Below are positions 22,551 to 35,046 of a DNA stretch of 64,000 bases, in pieces. The notes under the pieces are model-generated. The model had not been told where the DNA came from. It ran no database searches and saw only the letters and a list, made by a program, of their open reading frames with translations. Each line of letters starts with the position of its first letter. Within the stretch, counting starts at the first letter, position 1. The position numbers and the translations under genes are program-made. Source of the DNA: Abelmoschus esculentus (taxonomy: Eukaryota; Streptophyta; Magnoliopsida; Malvales; Malvaceae); NCBI GenBank assembly GCA_035048815.1, contig JAUCBN010000042.1, positions 2,914,001 through 2,978,000 of the forward strand. The letters run 5' to 3'.

Positions 22551-25500
22551 TTATCTATACTGAAAACCCATGTCTAGCTCGTGACCATAAATCCCTTGGC
22601 CTTGGCTATGGCGGGAAGCAACGAAAGGGCTCATCTGACTTGACTTTGACCTGAGTTCCATCTCAATAAGCCTCTGCAATGCCTCTGGATGATGGCTCCC
22701 ACCGCCAACATCATGACCTGAAATTTCGCAAATAAAACGTGAAATGTAATCATTGTAGAAATGACAGTTCATCCACAACAGACTGCAGGCATTTTTTTTT
22801 GTTTTTTACAGTAAACTTTGTGAAGTTAAGTGCAAAAGGTTTTGACATGGTCAGATCAAACTTCTTAAATTACCTTAAGCCTAAAAACATTAGGTAGTAT
22901 TTCCAAGAAAAAAAGGGTAGGTTCTCCAATCGGAAAGGATGAGAAAGAAACAAGACATTAAATGATTACCTGGAGGAATTCCAAGACAAGCAAAGTTGGG
23001 TTGGGGCTGCCTGTGACCATGCCCCATTGGAAAACCATGCATTGGATTCAATTCTGGTAGCAAACCAATCATCTGATTATTTGAATGAGGTGGTGGCGGT
23101 GCAAGTGCAACACCAGGAAATCCTTGTTGCAAGTTCGGCGGAGTGAAGTTTCTAGGCATTTGCATTTGCTGTAACATAGGATGAATTGGAGGATCAAATC
23201 CCGTCAGTCCACTGCTATGATGATGGACAGGACGAAGCATGCTTGAAGAAAATTGATGATTTGGTGGGGCATCATGATGGATGATGCCTTCTGGAGCCAT
23301 AAACTTCATCTGAGAACTGATGTTAGAAGGATGTGAATCTAATGAATGAACCAAAGAACCTCTATGATTAGATTGACGATGAAGGTGTGGAGAAGATGCT
23401 TGGATATTTTGGTTACGGAATGGAATATCTGGCTCCCTCATATCATAGGGCCCAGGAAGAAAAGGTGGACCTTTCCCTCCTACAGCAGGTCTTTCATCCT
23501 GTAAGACAGACTTTAAAGCTGCTAGTTTCTCAGCTACATCAATCGGTGTCTCTTGGGAGGGAAATATCTCTGCTTTTACACTACCAGCCATGAAATTCTG
23601 GATTTCCAAAGGACTACTGACACCAAGCAAAATATCCTCTTCAGGAAGCCTAATTTCAACAGACCCTTCTAAACCACCAAGTTTAGATCCTAATCCAGCT
23701 CGGATATGTGACGAATCCACTGCAGATGGAGCACCATTAAAGCCTATCAAATGCCCTTCAATGTCAAAGTTCATTTGTTCTCTTTGAGTAAATGGTAAAA
23801 TATTGTTTTCAAAATTAGTCCTGTTTGACCCGATGTTATCAGTGGAAGGAAGAAGACTACCATCTGCAGCGTTAAGGGGAAGCCTGTTAGATTCGAATAC
23901 ATCAACTCTTGCAGACTCTATTGAACCCATCTGAACAGAAGCTGGTGCTCCAACTGATTGTAGTTCCTTCATGAAAGCACTTCCAAAGAGTGCTTCAAGA
24001 GTTAGACTCTTCCCTAAACCAGAAGCATTTTCTGCATTTGTGTCTATTGAATCACAAGGTGCCATGTCAGCAGATGCTGTTTCAGTAGTTTGCAACCTTT
24101 CTGAAGGCCTGATGTCATGACTGGCAGATGATACTATAGTGTTTGTACTTGTTTTATTTTGTAATAATGAAAGTAGGTGCTGGGATGCATGATTGTTGAC
24201 ATTAACTTCTTGCTTCTCACATTCTGCATCAGGAATTTTCCATCTTTCAACAGCAGGAGTCAAACTCGGATCATTTTCAGTGCTTTCTGACAGAATTGAC
24301 TTTTCAAGATCCTCACATGTAAGGACAGCTGGAACTGCTGCTGAGTTATTAGCATCATTAATATTCCATGATTGCTCAGAGTTCACAATTCCAGTAGACG
24401 TCAAATTTGACCTAACATGCCCGTCCGCAAGTTCAGAGATTGGAAATGGAAAGTTTGATGCTACATGCTGAGTAACCATCCTATCATTGGAACCACCTTT
24501 CTCGCCACCCTGAATTAATGAGAGTAAGTCTTTTGGCCTGGGAGGTGACATATCATCCATTGGTTTCTTTTCTGCCAAGACAAGATTAAAACAAGAATAT
24601 TAGATCATAGTTTTTTACTTGAGAACTAACAAAATTCACTAAAAGCCAGATTACAAGCACCAAGCATCAACAAACCTTCATCAAGAAAAAGATGAGCAAA
24701 CTTAGAAGAATGGGAACTGTCAAGGGAACATGTCTCATCAGCGTTGCTATCATTAGGCTGAAGACCAAGAGATATTACAGGTCGTTAAATATTTAATCAA
24801 GGAAAACTAGAAGTGAAGGGTTTTAAATAAAGTACATAAAAAGAAACTAAATATAAATAAGATGTATAGTTCATTGATAACCTAGTTTTAATTACATTAA
24901 GCAAGGGAATTAGAAATGAACATTCAACTTAAGTGATTCAGTGCAGATGTGTTCTATATACGTGTTTGAACTTGAATGCGTGACTCAAAACAAAAACAGT
25001 ACCTCAGTGAAATTAGTTGAGCCACCTCCATCTGCTATTACAGAACTGCAAAAAATCTTGTCTAGAATTGAAGTTGAACCGGCTTGGCTGGTTTCACTCA
25101 ACATTTTATCTGCTAGCAGCTTCTTGGAATCAAGTTCAGTAACACCAATGTTTCCTGGGGATACAAAAACTTCTAAGAGATTAGAATTCATGTATATATG
25201 AGAATCCTTGCTTATTGTCTCATTAAATTTATCCAAAGCTGTTGAGAAATTCGGAGCCTTTGTACTCTGATTATTGTCTAAAAGGTGAATGTTTTTACTT
25301 TCAAGCCTCTGCTCAATCGAAGTTTCCTCTTCATGCTGTTTAGACTGTTTGGCCAAAAGATTATTAGAAATCCCATTAAAGAGAAGGCTGCCTTTGGATT
25401 CTGAAAGTTTGACCTCAATCTCAGAACTCCCAACCTATAGAAGCATAACAGAATATAAATTGCCAATCAAGTAACAACAAAGAACGTATGTGATAAATAT

Positions 25501-27831
25501 TAAAAGCAATATCAGTAAATATAATGGAAAGAAGCTTTCCCCTAACTCCTAAATCCTAATAGCATCAGCTCTGAGTTACAAATATGAAAAAGTACAACTA
25601 CTGAATGAAAACCACGTGCAAGCAAAGACCACTAGGTAATAGTACCCCATCTTTCAGCACTCCAAACAGTATATTAATATATAGGCCAAAACAGGAATAG
25701 AAAAAACATGTCACTTTAAAGCAGAGCACAATGCAACTTCTGTCCTTAGTCCTTACAAAAAATAATCGCCTTTGTTAAAGTTTCAGTTATGCATGTGCAC
25801 TATTGGTGTCATGTACAGGCAAATACCAAGTATAAAACATGTATTTTCCAGTCAAATCCAAATAAATAAGGAAAAGATCCCAAAAATCCCTACTGAATTT
25901 TAGTTATTACATGAAGATCAAATAGTTGGTTCAAGATCGCAATTAAAGATCATGTGATGGCAAAAAAGGGAGGAAACTTTGAAGAACAAATTATTGACAC
26001 TAACAATCAAAATTACATGCCAAAAGGGTTAAAAAAGAGAGATGATAATGGGTGTTCTAAATTCTGAAAACCAATGTAATACTTGCCTGTGAAGATCGAG
26101 AGTGCATTGAGGTTTTGGTTCCAAAATTCTTCTCCAAATTTGAGCTTGCAAAACCAGGTGGTACAAGTGGTCTCGAAGCAGGAGTTTGTATGGGAAGAGA
26201 TGATTTTTCAGAAACATTTTTTGATGCTGGAATAGGTTCATCTGATTCCTTGCTTCTGTTTGCAGGTCCTTTATCATCTTTGGAGTCCACTAGCAATTCA
26301 GAAATAACGAAGTCATCTTTACGTCTTTCAGGATTAATCTTCTTCTCCTGGAATGCTTTCTGTTGTTCCTTCCTCCATGACTCAAAGGAAGCTAATATGG
26401 AAAGTCATCATGCTTTAGCTTTTATTGTTTGAAAACGAAACCAGAGAAGTGGAAGAAGGTGAAACATATACAAAATAAACTACAATTGGCAGAGAGTTCT
26501 CTAGAACAGAGAACCTACCTCTTCTTTTTCTTTCCTCTTCTGCTCTATCTTCACTAGTGCACTCAGTGGAACCAAATGTTTCATCATTAAACGAGTCATT
26601 AGTTTCCCTCCTTGAATGAGGTGCAGCCTGGAAAGATATCAGCACATAATGGCATCTATTAAAACTGTATTTCAATTGCTACTGGATCATCTTACAATTC
26701 CAAGCGGATATTATTTAAGCATAACACTTGAGATATATATTTATGCTAAACTGAAAACAGCTATCATGACACCAGTCTCAATATTGTCTGCAAAAGATAA
26801 CAAAGACAATCAAGTACCTTATAAGGGCGGGGTGGATGGTATGGCTCATTGCTTTTATTTAAAAGGTATTGATCATTAGCTCGAAACTTTGGTGCAGAAG
26901 CTCCTGCTGTAAATCCGGAGGGTCGAGGAAAGGAACCACTCCCTAGAAGCCCGTCATTTTCAGGACCTTGCCAAGACTGTCGGGATTGATTACCATGGCG
27001 TCTTCCATGATCTATATACCATAGAATCATTCAATTTCAAACGTATTAGAATTTTGTGAAGCTGTATTCAACACATAAATGAAGTGGATAAAAGCCCCAA
27101 CTACAAGAATGGTTTCACCAAACAATGTTGAGGTGATAGAGTGAATTACCACATGTGTTAACAGAAAATGCAATGCACAAAGTAGTCCATACTCCATATA
27201 AGCAGTAAACACAAAATATTACTATTGATGGAGCAAAAGAACTATAAACATTACCAGAGTCCCAATCAGATTGGGTATCACTGTCTCTATCACTCTTTCC
27301 ACTAGAGCGACTGTCCCACCGTCCATGAATGCCCCGGGAATAGTTTCCCGATTCCCCTCTTGTAGGCGGTGATGAACCATATTCAATACGCCTGTAACCT
27401 GAGAAGGAGCCAGGAATTCTTTGCCGATCTTGTGATGTATCCTCAAATTCACTGTTCCAACCACAAAATAACCAATGAATACCAAACAGATCTAAGTCTG
27501 CCAGATACATCATCATTATTGTAATTTGTATGAAGTCCATACTCCATGATCATAATCTCACCTCAAAATTGATTTATCAAATCCCGGGGGTAACTTTTTG
27601 CAAACATCGAGCTCACTCAATGACAACAAAAAATCTTTGGTATATGAAATTCTAGATTTCCTGAATCATTAAAAAACAAATTGATAATCAGCGTCACTCA
27701 ACCGAAAAAAACATATGCAAAACATAATCAAAAATAAATTATTCAGCAGAAAGAGATTATTACTTTTGAGATTCCTTGCTGGCATCCGCAGGCCGACCTA
27801 ATGAATGTTGTTCTTCATTTTCTAAGCTCAT
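22551..27831 (-). CDS. CBE1: CBE1/RIMB3-like eIF4E-binding protein
   Basis: A long, largely disordered plant protein of the type described as conserved binding of eIF4E 1 (At4g01290), which binds the cap-binding factor eIF4E/eIFiso4E. Ten coding exons on the minus strand: 27764-27831, 27562-27660, 27255-27451, 26818-27011, 26519-26627, 26087-26391, 25003-25434, 24676-24757, 22970-24571 and 22551-22717. Phases agree throughout, giving 3255 nt and 1084 residues. The canonical eIF4E motif Y-X4-L-Phi is at about residues 29-35 (YTKDFLL in SYTKDFLLSLSELDVCKKLPPGFD). Then come R/G/S-rich regions, SFESWRKEQQKAFQEKK, PPRPKDLLSLIQGG, and a Pro/His/Met-rich C-terminus ending ELDMGFQYR. The large exon alone could be misread as a gene starting at 24578, but that ATG is intronic. 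One intron is GC-AG. A 5' UTR intron is likely. Confidence 0.88.
25435..26086 (-). other. GC-AG intron of the CBE1-like gene
   Basis: On the minus strand exon 6 ends CACAG and the intron begins GCAAGT, the strong consensus for the minor GC-AG class spliced by the major spliceosome. It ends ...CTATAG before GTTGGGAGT. Using this donor keeps the frame (SRSSQ then VGSSEIEV); no nearby GT donor does so as well. Confidence 0.75.
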
Positions 27832-27833
27832 TT

Positions 27834-28440
27834 CTATACGTATTTAAAGATGAGTATGCACGAAATACTCTTTTTACAGTTTAGCTCTAGATGCCTCCCG
27901 AAAAACTCACTGCTTAATTATCAAAATTTTGAATCTGCTAACAAATTCAAATATCTCTTATTATCCCAAACCCAGGTTCCTGAATGATCCAGAATCACAG
28001 CCTCACCATCATCAACCAACACCAAATCCAAAGGTAAATAAAAAATGCCCCAGCAAGTATAAATGAAGATAAAGCTGATATTAAGCTACACCATCCTTTT
28101 TATCAAAATAAATCTACAAACAGAACCCCCAAAGACTTAGAATAAAATATTACAATATCACGGCCAACATAACTTCTCTCCGTGAATCCCCTAAGCCAAA
28201 CACGATCGTTGTTTTCGATCTGTGTCAACAGGATGTTAACGCAAAACTCAGCACATCCCGAATACACATATCATTCCAAACATCGAACCCAATTAAAGCT
28301 CCTAATTGAAATCGAAATGATAATTTCTAGGGTTTTTGAGCTAAGCTGCGGAAGTTCATGGAGAAAACTAGGGTTTTGTTCTCATTGAAAATTTTAAAAT
28401 TGAAGACGAGAGCTACCCGGATCGAAGGATAATTGTGAGT
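27834..28440 (-). promoter_or_regulatory. Probable 5' UTR and leader intron of the CBE1-like gene
   Basis: Minus-strand ATACGTATAG directly before AAATGAGC is a good 3' splice site three bases upstream of the start codon region. A donor-like GG|GTAGCT near 28414 could begin the intron. No coding content fits this stretch. The transcription start is not determined. Confidence 0.4.
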
Positions 28441-30493
28441 GGAGAAAGAGCGATACAATTAGGGATTTGATCTGTATTTTCTTCTTCCTTTTTATTGGTA
28501 TTTTCAGCTTGAGGTATGGAATAGAAAGAGAGGCTTTTGCGTGTTTTTTGGTTGAAGAAGATAAAGTTTTGACTTCTGAGATCGACCGGTGACTCTGGGG
28601 CGGTAATTTTATCTTACCAGTTATGGCGCGTGGACAGGTACATTTGTAAAATTCAGATTTTTACTAAAACATTAGAGGATAAACTTTGAAAAAAAAAATA
28701 GATGTTAATGTTTAATTTTATGATAATGATATAGAAAAATAAGTACGATATATTTTTTATGATTTAAGGTTTATAATTATAATTTTAAATTCAAAGTTAT
28801 TATTCAGAATTTATATTTTTAATGTTGAATATAAAAAATAATATAAAAAAGTAATAGATGATTTTTATCGTATACTCTTAAAAGTAATTAACTAGATAAA
28901 TATATTTACGTAAAATAAACTTGTGTTTTATGTAAAGCGAGTTACGAACTCGAGTTTCACTATAAACGAGTTATGTGTTGAGTGGATAAGTAAGAAAATA
29001 AACAATTTAATTTGTCATTCTTTTACACAGAACTCGTGCTAAACTAGACGTGATTCTTGAACTTGCATTGGTAATGGGGAATGTATGTATAGTATTGAGT
29101 GGGTACAGATTCACCTAAATTTTTTAAAACTCACACATTTATTTTTAACGTTATTAAAATTTTATAAATTAATCTTTAAATTTTATAATACTTATAAATT
29201 ATATCTACTTTAAAAATTAAAATTTTATATATATTCATCATTAAATATTTTTTTAATCCGTCACTATAGATTAGGATAGACATGAGTGTATCCTACATAG
29301 ATTGAAATGATAAATTTATCTATATAAGGTTGAAAGGAGTTATGTGTTCATCATTATATTTGACTGATTGAACCGAGTGTGGGACACTGTTTTTTGGTTG
29401 CATAGCTAGCCATAATCTGATTTCCATCCATGCAGGTGGAGACATTCTTTCTTTCGGGTACGGAATTAAAAATTTATTTAAAAAATATTATTTTTTTAAT
29501 AATATTTATAAAATTAATTATTTATAAAAGATGGTTTCGCCCACGCCCATATGCACTGGTTTTGAAAAAATTATATCATGGATCAGTCACATCACGTCAT
29601 TCATGAGATCGACCACTAAAAACTGTCCATTTTTTCATGTCATATTTTTTTCCCAAGTGAATTTCACTTAAAAAATTAAAAAATAATGACGTAAGCAGTT
29701 TTTAGTGGTCGATTCCATAGATCATGACGTGATGGAACTGACCCATGATATAATTTCTCCAGGGCTTCATACGCAAAATCTGCTGCACCTACATGGCAAA
29801 CTAATCTTTAAAGTATTCAAGTAAGCAAAGAACGTAGACTCAGGCATTATTACACTTGTTTGTGTGTAAAAGACAAGGAAAAGAGGGTTGCCTGGGACAT
29901 GAAGATCCTATCTGGCATATTTGTTGATTGCTATGTTCTTTATTCCTATCCTTAAAAAAGCCAAACACTAGGGGGATGGGTTGGTGTAATAATTGTGCGA
30001 CATTGCATCTTCCATGCATGCATTGGGGCGCAGTGGCAGAATTTATTGGTAGAATTTGACAGAGTTAATTTATTTATTTTAAATTAATTTTTAAATTTTT
30101 TTGAAGGGTTTAATTTATATTTTTTAAAAATATTTGGAGTATAGCTAATATTTTTGAAAATCTAAGAGGATAATTGAGAGTTTTTAAAATTTATGGGAGA
30201 GGTTTAACAGAAAAATATAAAAAAATTAAATTTTAATGAGTTTTTAATTTTTTTTTTAAGATTATATCCGTTTAAAACAATTTATTTTAATATTTGATAC
30301 TTGATAGTTCGTAGAAGAGAATGCAATAGAAAAGAAAAGAATTGTGTGATAATAGTCTAGTCGGGTCGAACACGGGTATTAAAAACCGTACCCGTATATA
30401 GACCGTTTATATATCGAAGACCATAGCAACTCCCCCTCCTATCTTTTCTCTCAGTTTCTCTCTCCGGATTACTGAATTCTTCATCGAGACGAC
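28441..30493. other. Intergenic DNA between two divergent loci
   Basis: It lies between the 5' ends of the CBE1-like gene (-) and the STE24 pseudogene (+), so it must have contained two promoters. It is AT-rich and holds the palindromic element at 29564-29759. A C/T-rich tract (30430-30470, CTCTCAGTTTCTCTCTCC) precedes the STE24 ATG and probably was its leader. No other gene seen. Confidence 0.6.
29564..29759. mobile_element. Palindromic MITE-like element, copy B
   Basis: An almost perfect hairpin. The left arm TTATATCATGGATCAGT...ATCACGTCAT...ATCGACCACTAAAAACTG is mirrored by a right arm that, inverted, reads TTATATCATGGGTCAGT...ATCACGTCAT...ATCGACCACTAAAAACTG. The centre AAGTGAATTTCACTT is itself palindromic. 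Same family as 17931-18184 but better conserved, hence younger. No ORF. Confidence 0.8.
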
Positions 30494-32929
30494 ATGGCGT
30501 TTCCGTGCATGGAAGCTGTTGTTGGTAAGTTCTTCTCCTTTTTATTTCATTGTTTGTGTTTTTAACTTGAAATCCATTTCTTCTGCCCCAGATTCATATT
30601 ATTGCTAAAGTTACTTGTTTTTCCCCCACTCTATTTCTCACGGTATTAAAACTTTCTTGCTCTTGTTTGGTGTTCTAAAAAGAGTCTGGTTCGGACTCAA
30701 AGTGTTAAGCTTTTACGCTTTTTCTTGGCAGTTTAACTTGTCTGTTCCTATTTATAAGTTTCTACTCTGGTTATTGAAATGAACTACGAAGAGCTTCTTT
30801 TTTATTAGTAAGCTAAAATATGCTTCTTTTCCCAGTTTCAATTACTACCCATGCATATGAATATGTTTTCTTTGATTGGTGTTGATTGAAAAGTCTAGGT
30901 TCTGAAGTTGGCTTTTAAGCATCTTTCAAGTTCATTTCTTTCTTCCTTTTCCCCGTTTCACATCTGTAAAAGATGAAGAAAATATGTGGAAATGAGTAAA
31001 ATTATGTTAATAGTTTCCGTAAGTATTCTGTTTATGATAGATGGAAGGGGAAAAGGGTCGATCTACTGAGTAGCTTGCGAGTTGCAAGTAACTGTGCAAT
31101 CATGATAATGTATATTTTTCCTACTAAAGAATCAAAATATTTACTTGCATTTATAAATAAGAAGTAAAAGTACAATTCCAAATATTTAGGCAGATTTTGG
31201 TGGTGGAGACTGGAAACTGTTGGTTGAACTGAATATACCTTATTGGTCCTTGGGTCCAATGATTTGTAAGATAAAGAATTTGAATATCTAAATATATGTA
31301 TTTTTCTCTCTTGCATTTCAGTGAAATGCAATATGTTTGGATTTCACCTTTTTATGTTTATTAAGGAATGTGTTGTGAAAAGTGCAGGATACACATTTTG
31401 GGACTTGTTAATTAATCACTAATTTGTAATGTTTGTAAACAAAGTTTTGCTCTTGATGCTCGGAGTTTGCATATTAACTGGCAGTTCTCTGTTCTTTGTT
31501 CTCTCCCGACTTACCCTCTATTATTTACAGGTTTTATGATATTATTAGTACCTCTTTGAAACATATCTGGACTTGCGGCAACATGCTGCTGTCAAATTGC
31601 CAACACTTCCAAAAACATTGGAAGGAGTAATCAGCCAAGAGAAATTTGAAAAGTCTCGAGCGTATAGTCTTGATAAGAGGTTGGTTTTGTTGTTTATATT
31701 CATCATTTACAAGATTACATCATTAGGGACTAATCGAGCTTGCTTTTGACTCGATCTGACATTACCCATACTGCTTCTCTCTTATTTTTCTGCCACTTCC
31801 ATTTTGTTCACGAGTTTGTGACAATCTTGATAGAGTCTGCAATTTTGTTCTTTGGCATATTGCCTTGGTTTTGGAAGGTGAGCTGTTTTGTGTTTATTTT
31901 GTGGATCCTTCTTTTTGTTGATTTTCACCATCTTGTACATTTAGTTGTTCTTTATTGCAGAAATCAGGAAATTTCTTGCCTTTAGTTGGTCTAGATCAAG
32001 AGAATGAAATACTGCACACTCTTTCATTTTTGGCTGGTGTTATGATATGGTCACAGGTGAATTGATCATATTTCCTGTGACTTCTGGATCCTTTATACAA
32101 TCATCACTTTGAATAAGATAGCATTGACTGTTTATTCTGTGATTTTGTAATGCAGATCACTGACCTACCTTTTTCTCTTTCATTTTAGGGACCTTATCAA
32201 AGGAATGTGTCTTGCTATTGTACTTGGCCCACCCATCGTTTCTGCTATTATTTGGATAGTACAGGTAAAATTGTGCACATTTCTAGCATTTGGCTCTGTG
32301 GTAGAACAATGCTGGTCCTTGCTATTTTTTATAATCAGACAATTGTTAGCTGAACAACAAGACTTTATGATCTTATTTCCTCTCTAATCTTTTTGCTATT
32401 ATGGAGGTGATTCTTAATTCTGAGATTGCAGAAAGGGGGTCCATATCTGGCTGTCTATCTTTGGGCATTCATGTTTGTCCTTTCCCTTGTGATGATGACA
32501 ATTTACCCTGTTCTGATAGCTCCTCTCTTTAACAAGTTCACCCCTGTGAGTACTTCATAACCATTGTCTCATAGTTTCATTCAAGCACCTTCTTTTCCCC
32601 CAAGTCTTAATTATTTTGTTTTGCTTGGTATGGCACTGTTGGAAATAGCTTCCTGATGGAGAGCTCAGGCAAAAGATTGAGAAGCTTGCTTCCTCCCTCA
32701 ATTTTCCTTTAAAGAAATTGTTTGTTGTTGATGGATCCACAAGATCAAGCCATAGCAATGTAAGTGTCATCGGTTGGTTCACTCTGTTTGTTAACATTTT
32801 TCATATTCCACCATTTAGGATTACATTGCGGCCTGCTGCAAAAGAATTTGTGTAAATGTTTGAACCATGGTCTAATGCTAATTTCTTCTACCATATCACA
32901 TTAAAGACTCGTGACTTCTATGTGTGTGA

Positions 32930-32962
32930 TACACACCCACACCCACACCCACACCCACACAC
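32930..32962. repeat. Short ACACCC-type minisatellite in a pseudogene intron
   Basis: Four tandem (CACACC)-like units within the intron after exon 8 of the STE24 pseudogene. Simple repeat, probably length-polymorphic. Confidence 0.8.
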
Positions 32963-33822
32963 TAGGAGCATTATTGTCAGGATTTGTGGACGGTGCTGGG
33001 AACAAGCGAACTGTGCCTGTTTTCAGTTTGATGATATTCATTCTTATTCACATTGATACTGATTGCAGAGTGACTTTTCATCCCACTTATAATTTAATGT
33101 TTTCAACGTCATGCAGGCCTATATGTATGGATTCTTTAAGAAGAAGCGTATTGTTCTTTATGACACATTGATTCAACAGGTATGGATATAATACTAATTA
33201 CTAAGTAAAAATTTCTTCACCTCTCGCGTGTTTGTCCTTTCCTTGAGAATTTTGTATTGAACAAAGAATAGATGCAAAACATCCATGTTCTTATTCAGTG
33301 GAAGAGTTGATATTATTGCCTGTGTGCCATGTGCCCTGGTCATCATCTTGACCAGCACGCCTTGACCGGCAAAGGCGAAGCGGTGAACGGCAGGCGTCGC
33401 ATTTTGACAGTAACTCCTTTTGAGGATGCATTTTGACTCAACATGAAAGTTGCCGAATGCATAATTTTTGCCTTTTCCTGGTTATGAAAGGAGTTGGAAA
33501 GCATGATAAATTATCTCATCATTGTCTGACTCTGAGTAGTGAAGGCTCCCTTAACACTTGGGAAAAGTCTTATTTATTCAGTTTTATTTTTGCGGTGCAA
33601 AAATGACGAAGAAATTGTTGCTGTTATTGCTTATGAACTGGGGCACTGGAAGCTAAATCATACCATGTACTCATTTATTGCTGTGCAGGTAAGCTATGGT
33701 TGTTCTCTTGCAAGAGAAAAAAAGAAAAACCTACTCAGTCTTTTATTTCTTCTCTGGATAGATCACCATGTTATGAACATATTATGTTCACGGCTCTCGT
33801 TTTATTACATGGTGATGTAGCT

Positions 33823-34018
33823 GGGGTTAACTATAGTTTCTTTGGGCAGTCAAAACTAGTGAAATGATAGTGGTCACTTATTCTCTGGTTACATGGTTGG
33901 TGATAGTAATTTCTGTTAGAAAATACTACTTTGTTTTGTAGGTCTGAGAGAGAAGTTATTGAGGTTAACTATAGTTTCTTTGGGAAGTCAAACCTTCAGA
34001 AATTATAGTGCTCACTTA
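33823..34018. repeat. Direct repeat of about 60 bp in a pseudogene intron
   Basis: Two copies, near 33825-33883 and 33961-34017, share TTAACTATAGTTTCTTTGGG, AGTCAAA and ATAGTG.TCACTTA, about 136 bp apart. It lies in the intron after the YELGH exon of the STE24 pseudogene; an old local duplication. Confidence 0.75.
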
Positions 34019-35046
34019 GAAAGATAATCATAATCCCTTATCCTCCATATGGCACTATAAATTATAAGGAAGAAGATGAAACCAAAAGCATGCAAGTGAG
34101 TCACAACCTGCCTGACCCTGTGAAAATAGCAATTTATTCTGCTTAACATTTAGGACATCATCTGCTATGCCATCATATGCTCTGCTCAATTTCTCCAGTT
34201 GGAAGTGGATGTGTCTAATTTCTTCCTTCAGTAACGAGTTCCGTGCCTTTATTTTTGATGTTTGATTTATTTTTCTTCCTTCCATATGCAGATTCTTACG
34301 TTTTTGCAATTTGGAGGTTATACGCTGGTCAGGAACTCGACAGATCTTTTCCGAAGTTTTGGGTTTGACACACAACCTGTACTAATTGGCCTTATCATAT
34401 TTCAGTTACTAAATATCGAAACAATGTACTCGTAGTTGAAATATGTAGTCTAACAATGGGATGTACCATACAAGTACAACTAAGCTCTTGTCAAAGCATC
34501 AGACACCTTTTTCCATTAAGTGGTTAACCACTTTTTTTTTACCTTGTTATATGCAGCATACTGTAATACCACTCCAACAGTTGTAAGCTTTGGTCTCAAT
34601 CTTGTAAGCAGATCGTTCGAATTTCAGGTAACCTTTTTCTTTTGCAGTGAATCCTTATATAGATTGATCATAGTGTTTCATATTTATTGTTTTATGTAGG
34701 CTGATGCCTTTGCAAAGAAGCTTGGCTACAGGTCTTCTTTACGAGCCGGTCTAGTGAAGTTGCAGGTGAAATCATTTTGATTCCCTTTGTCGTATGAATC
34801 CGGATCTACTATGTTGTTTCCGTTTCGAACATGAAGTCTGCTTCATTGTTGTCAACTACTTAAGGCAACACACTTCACTTTTCCGGTGCATGTTACTGAG
34901 TTGAGAGTTTTTGGTGCATACTTTTTCAGGAGGAAAATCTATCAGCTATGAATACGGATCCATGATACTCTGCTTATCACTATACTCATCCTCCGCTCGT
35001 TGAAAGATTAGCTGCAATTGACGAATCGGACAAGAAGGAAGAGTGA

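Larger units (their letters stand above)
30494..35046 (+). pseudogene. STE24: CAAX prenyl protease 1 (STE24) pseudogene
   Basis: Intact STE24/FACE1 is an ER multi-pass zinc metalloprotease that trims prenylated CAAX proteins. Here remnants of the exons lie in order with introns: 30494-30524, 31531-31679, 31794-31877, 31961-32056, 32156-32180, 32189-32264, 32432-32545, 32649-32759, 33117-33179, 33596-33688, 34292-34405, 34557-34627, 34700-34765 and 34930-35046. Lesions: +1 frameshift in exon 2 (31543-31549); missing acceptor before exon 3; about 20 codons plus an intron deleted at 32180/32181; acceptor AG to GG at 33594-33595; catalytic HELGH now YELGH (TAT at 33632); lost GT donor at 34406; 1-nt deletion in exon 12 creating a stop; nonsense TGA at 34963. 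Retained introns mark a duplicated gene copy, not a retrocopy. Function as a protease is excluded. Confidence 0.93.

Noticed and set aside
22890..24578. 562-residue ORF as a separate gene starting at 24578
   Set aside because: It is the large ninth exon of the CBE1-like gene. The ATG sits in the intron just before a good acceptor, and the last residues run past a donor into intron sequence.
32934..32962. CRISPR-like or structured repeat array
   Set aside because: It is a simple CACACC minisatellite without spacers in a plant intron.
33300..33430. GC-richer patch in a STE24 pseudogene intron as an extra exon
   Set aside because: It matches no STE24 segment, and the expected exons on both sides are already accounted for.
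34055..34375. 106-residue minus-strand ORF in the STE24 pseudogene
   Set aside because: It crosses an intron and the following exon remnant on the opposite strand and has no family features.
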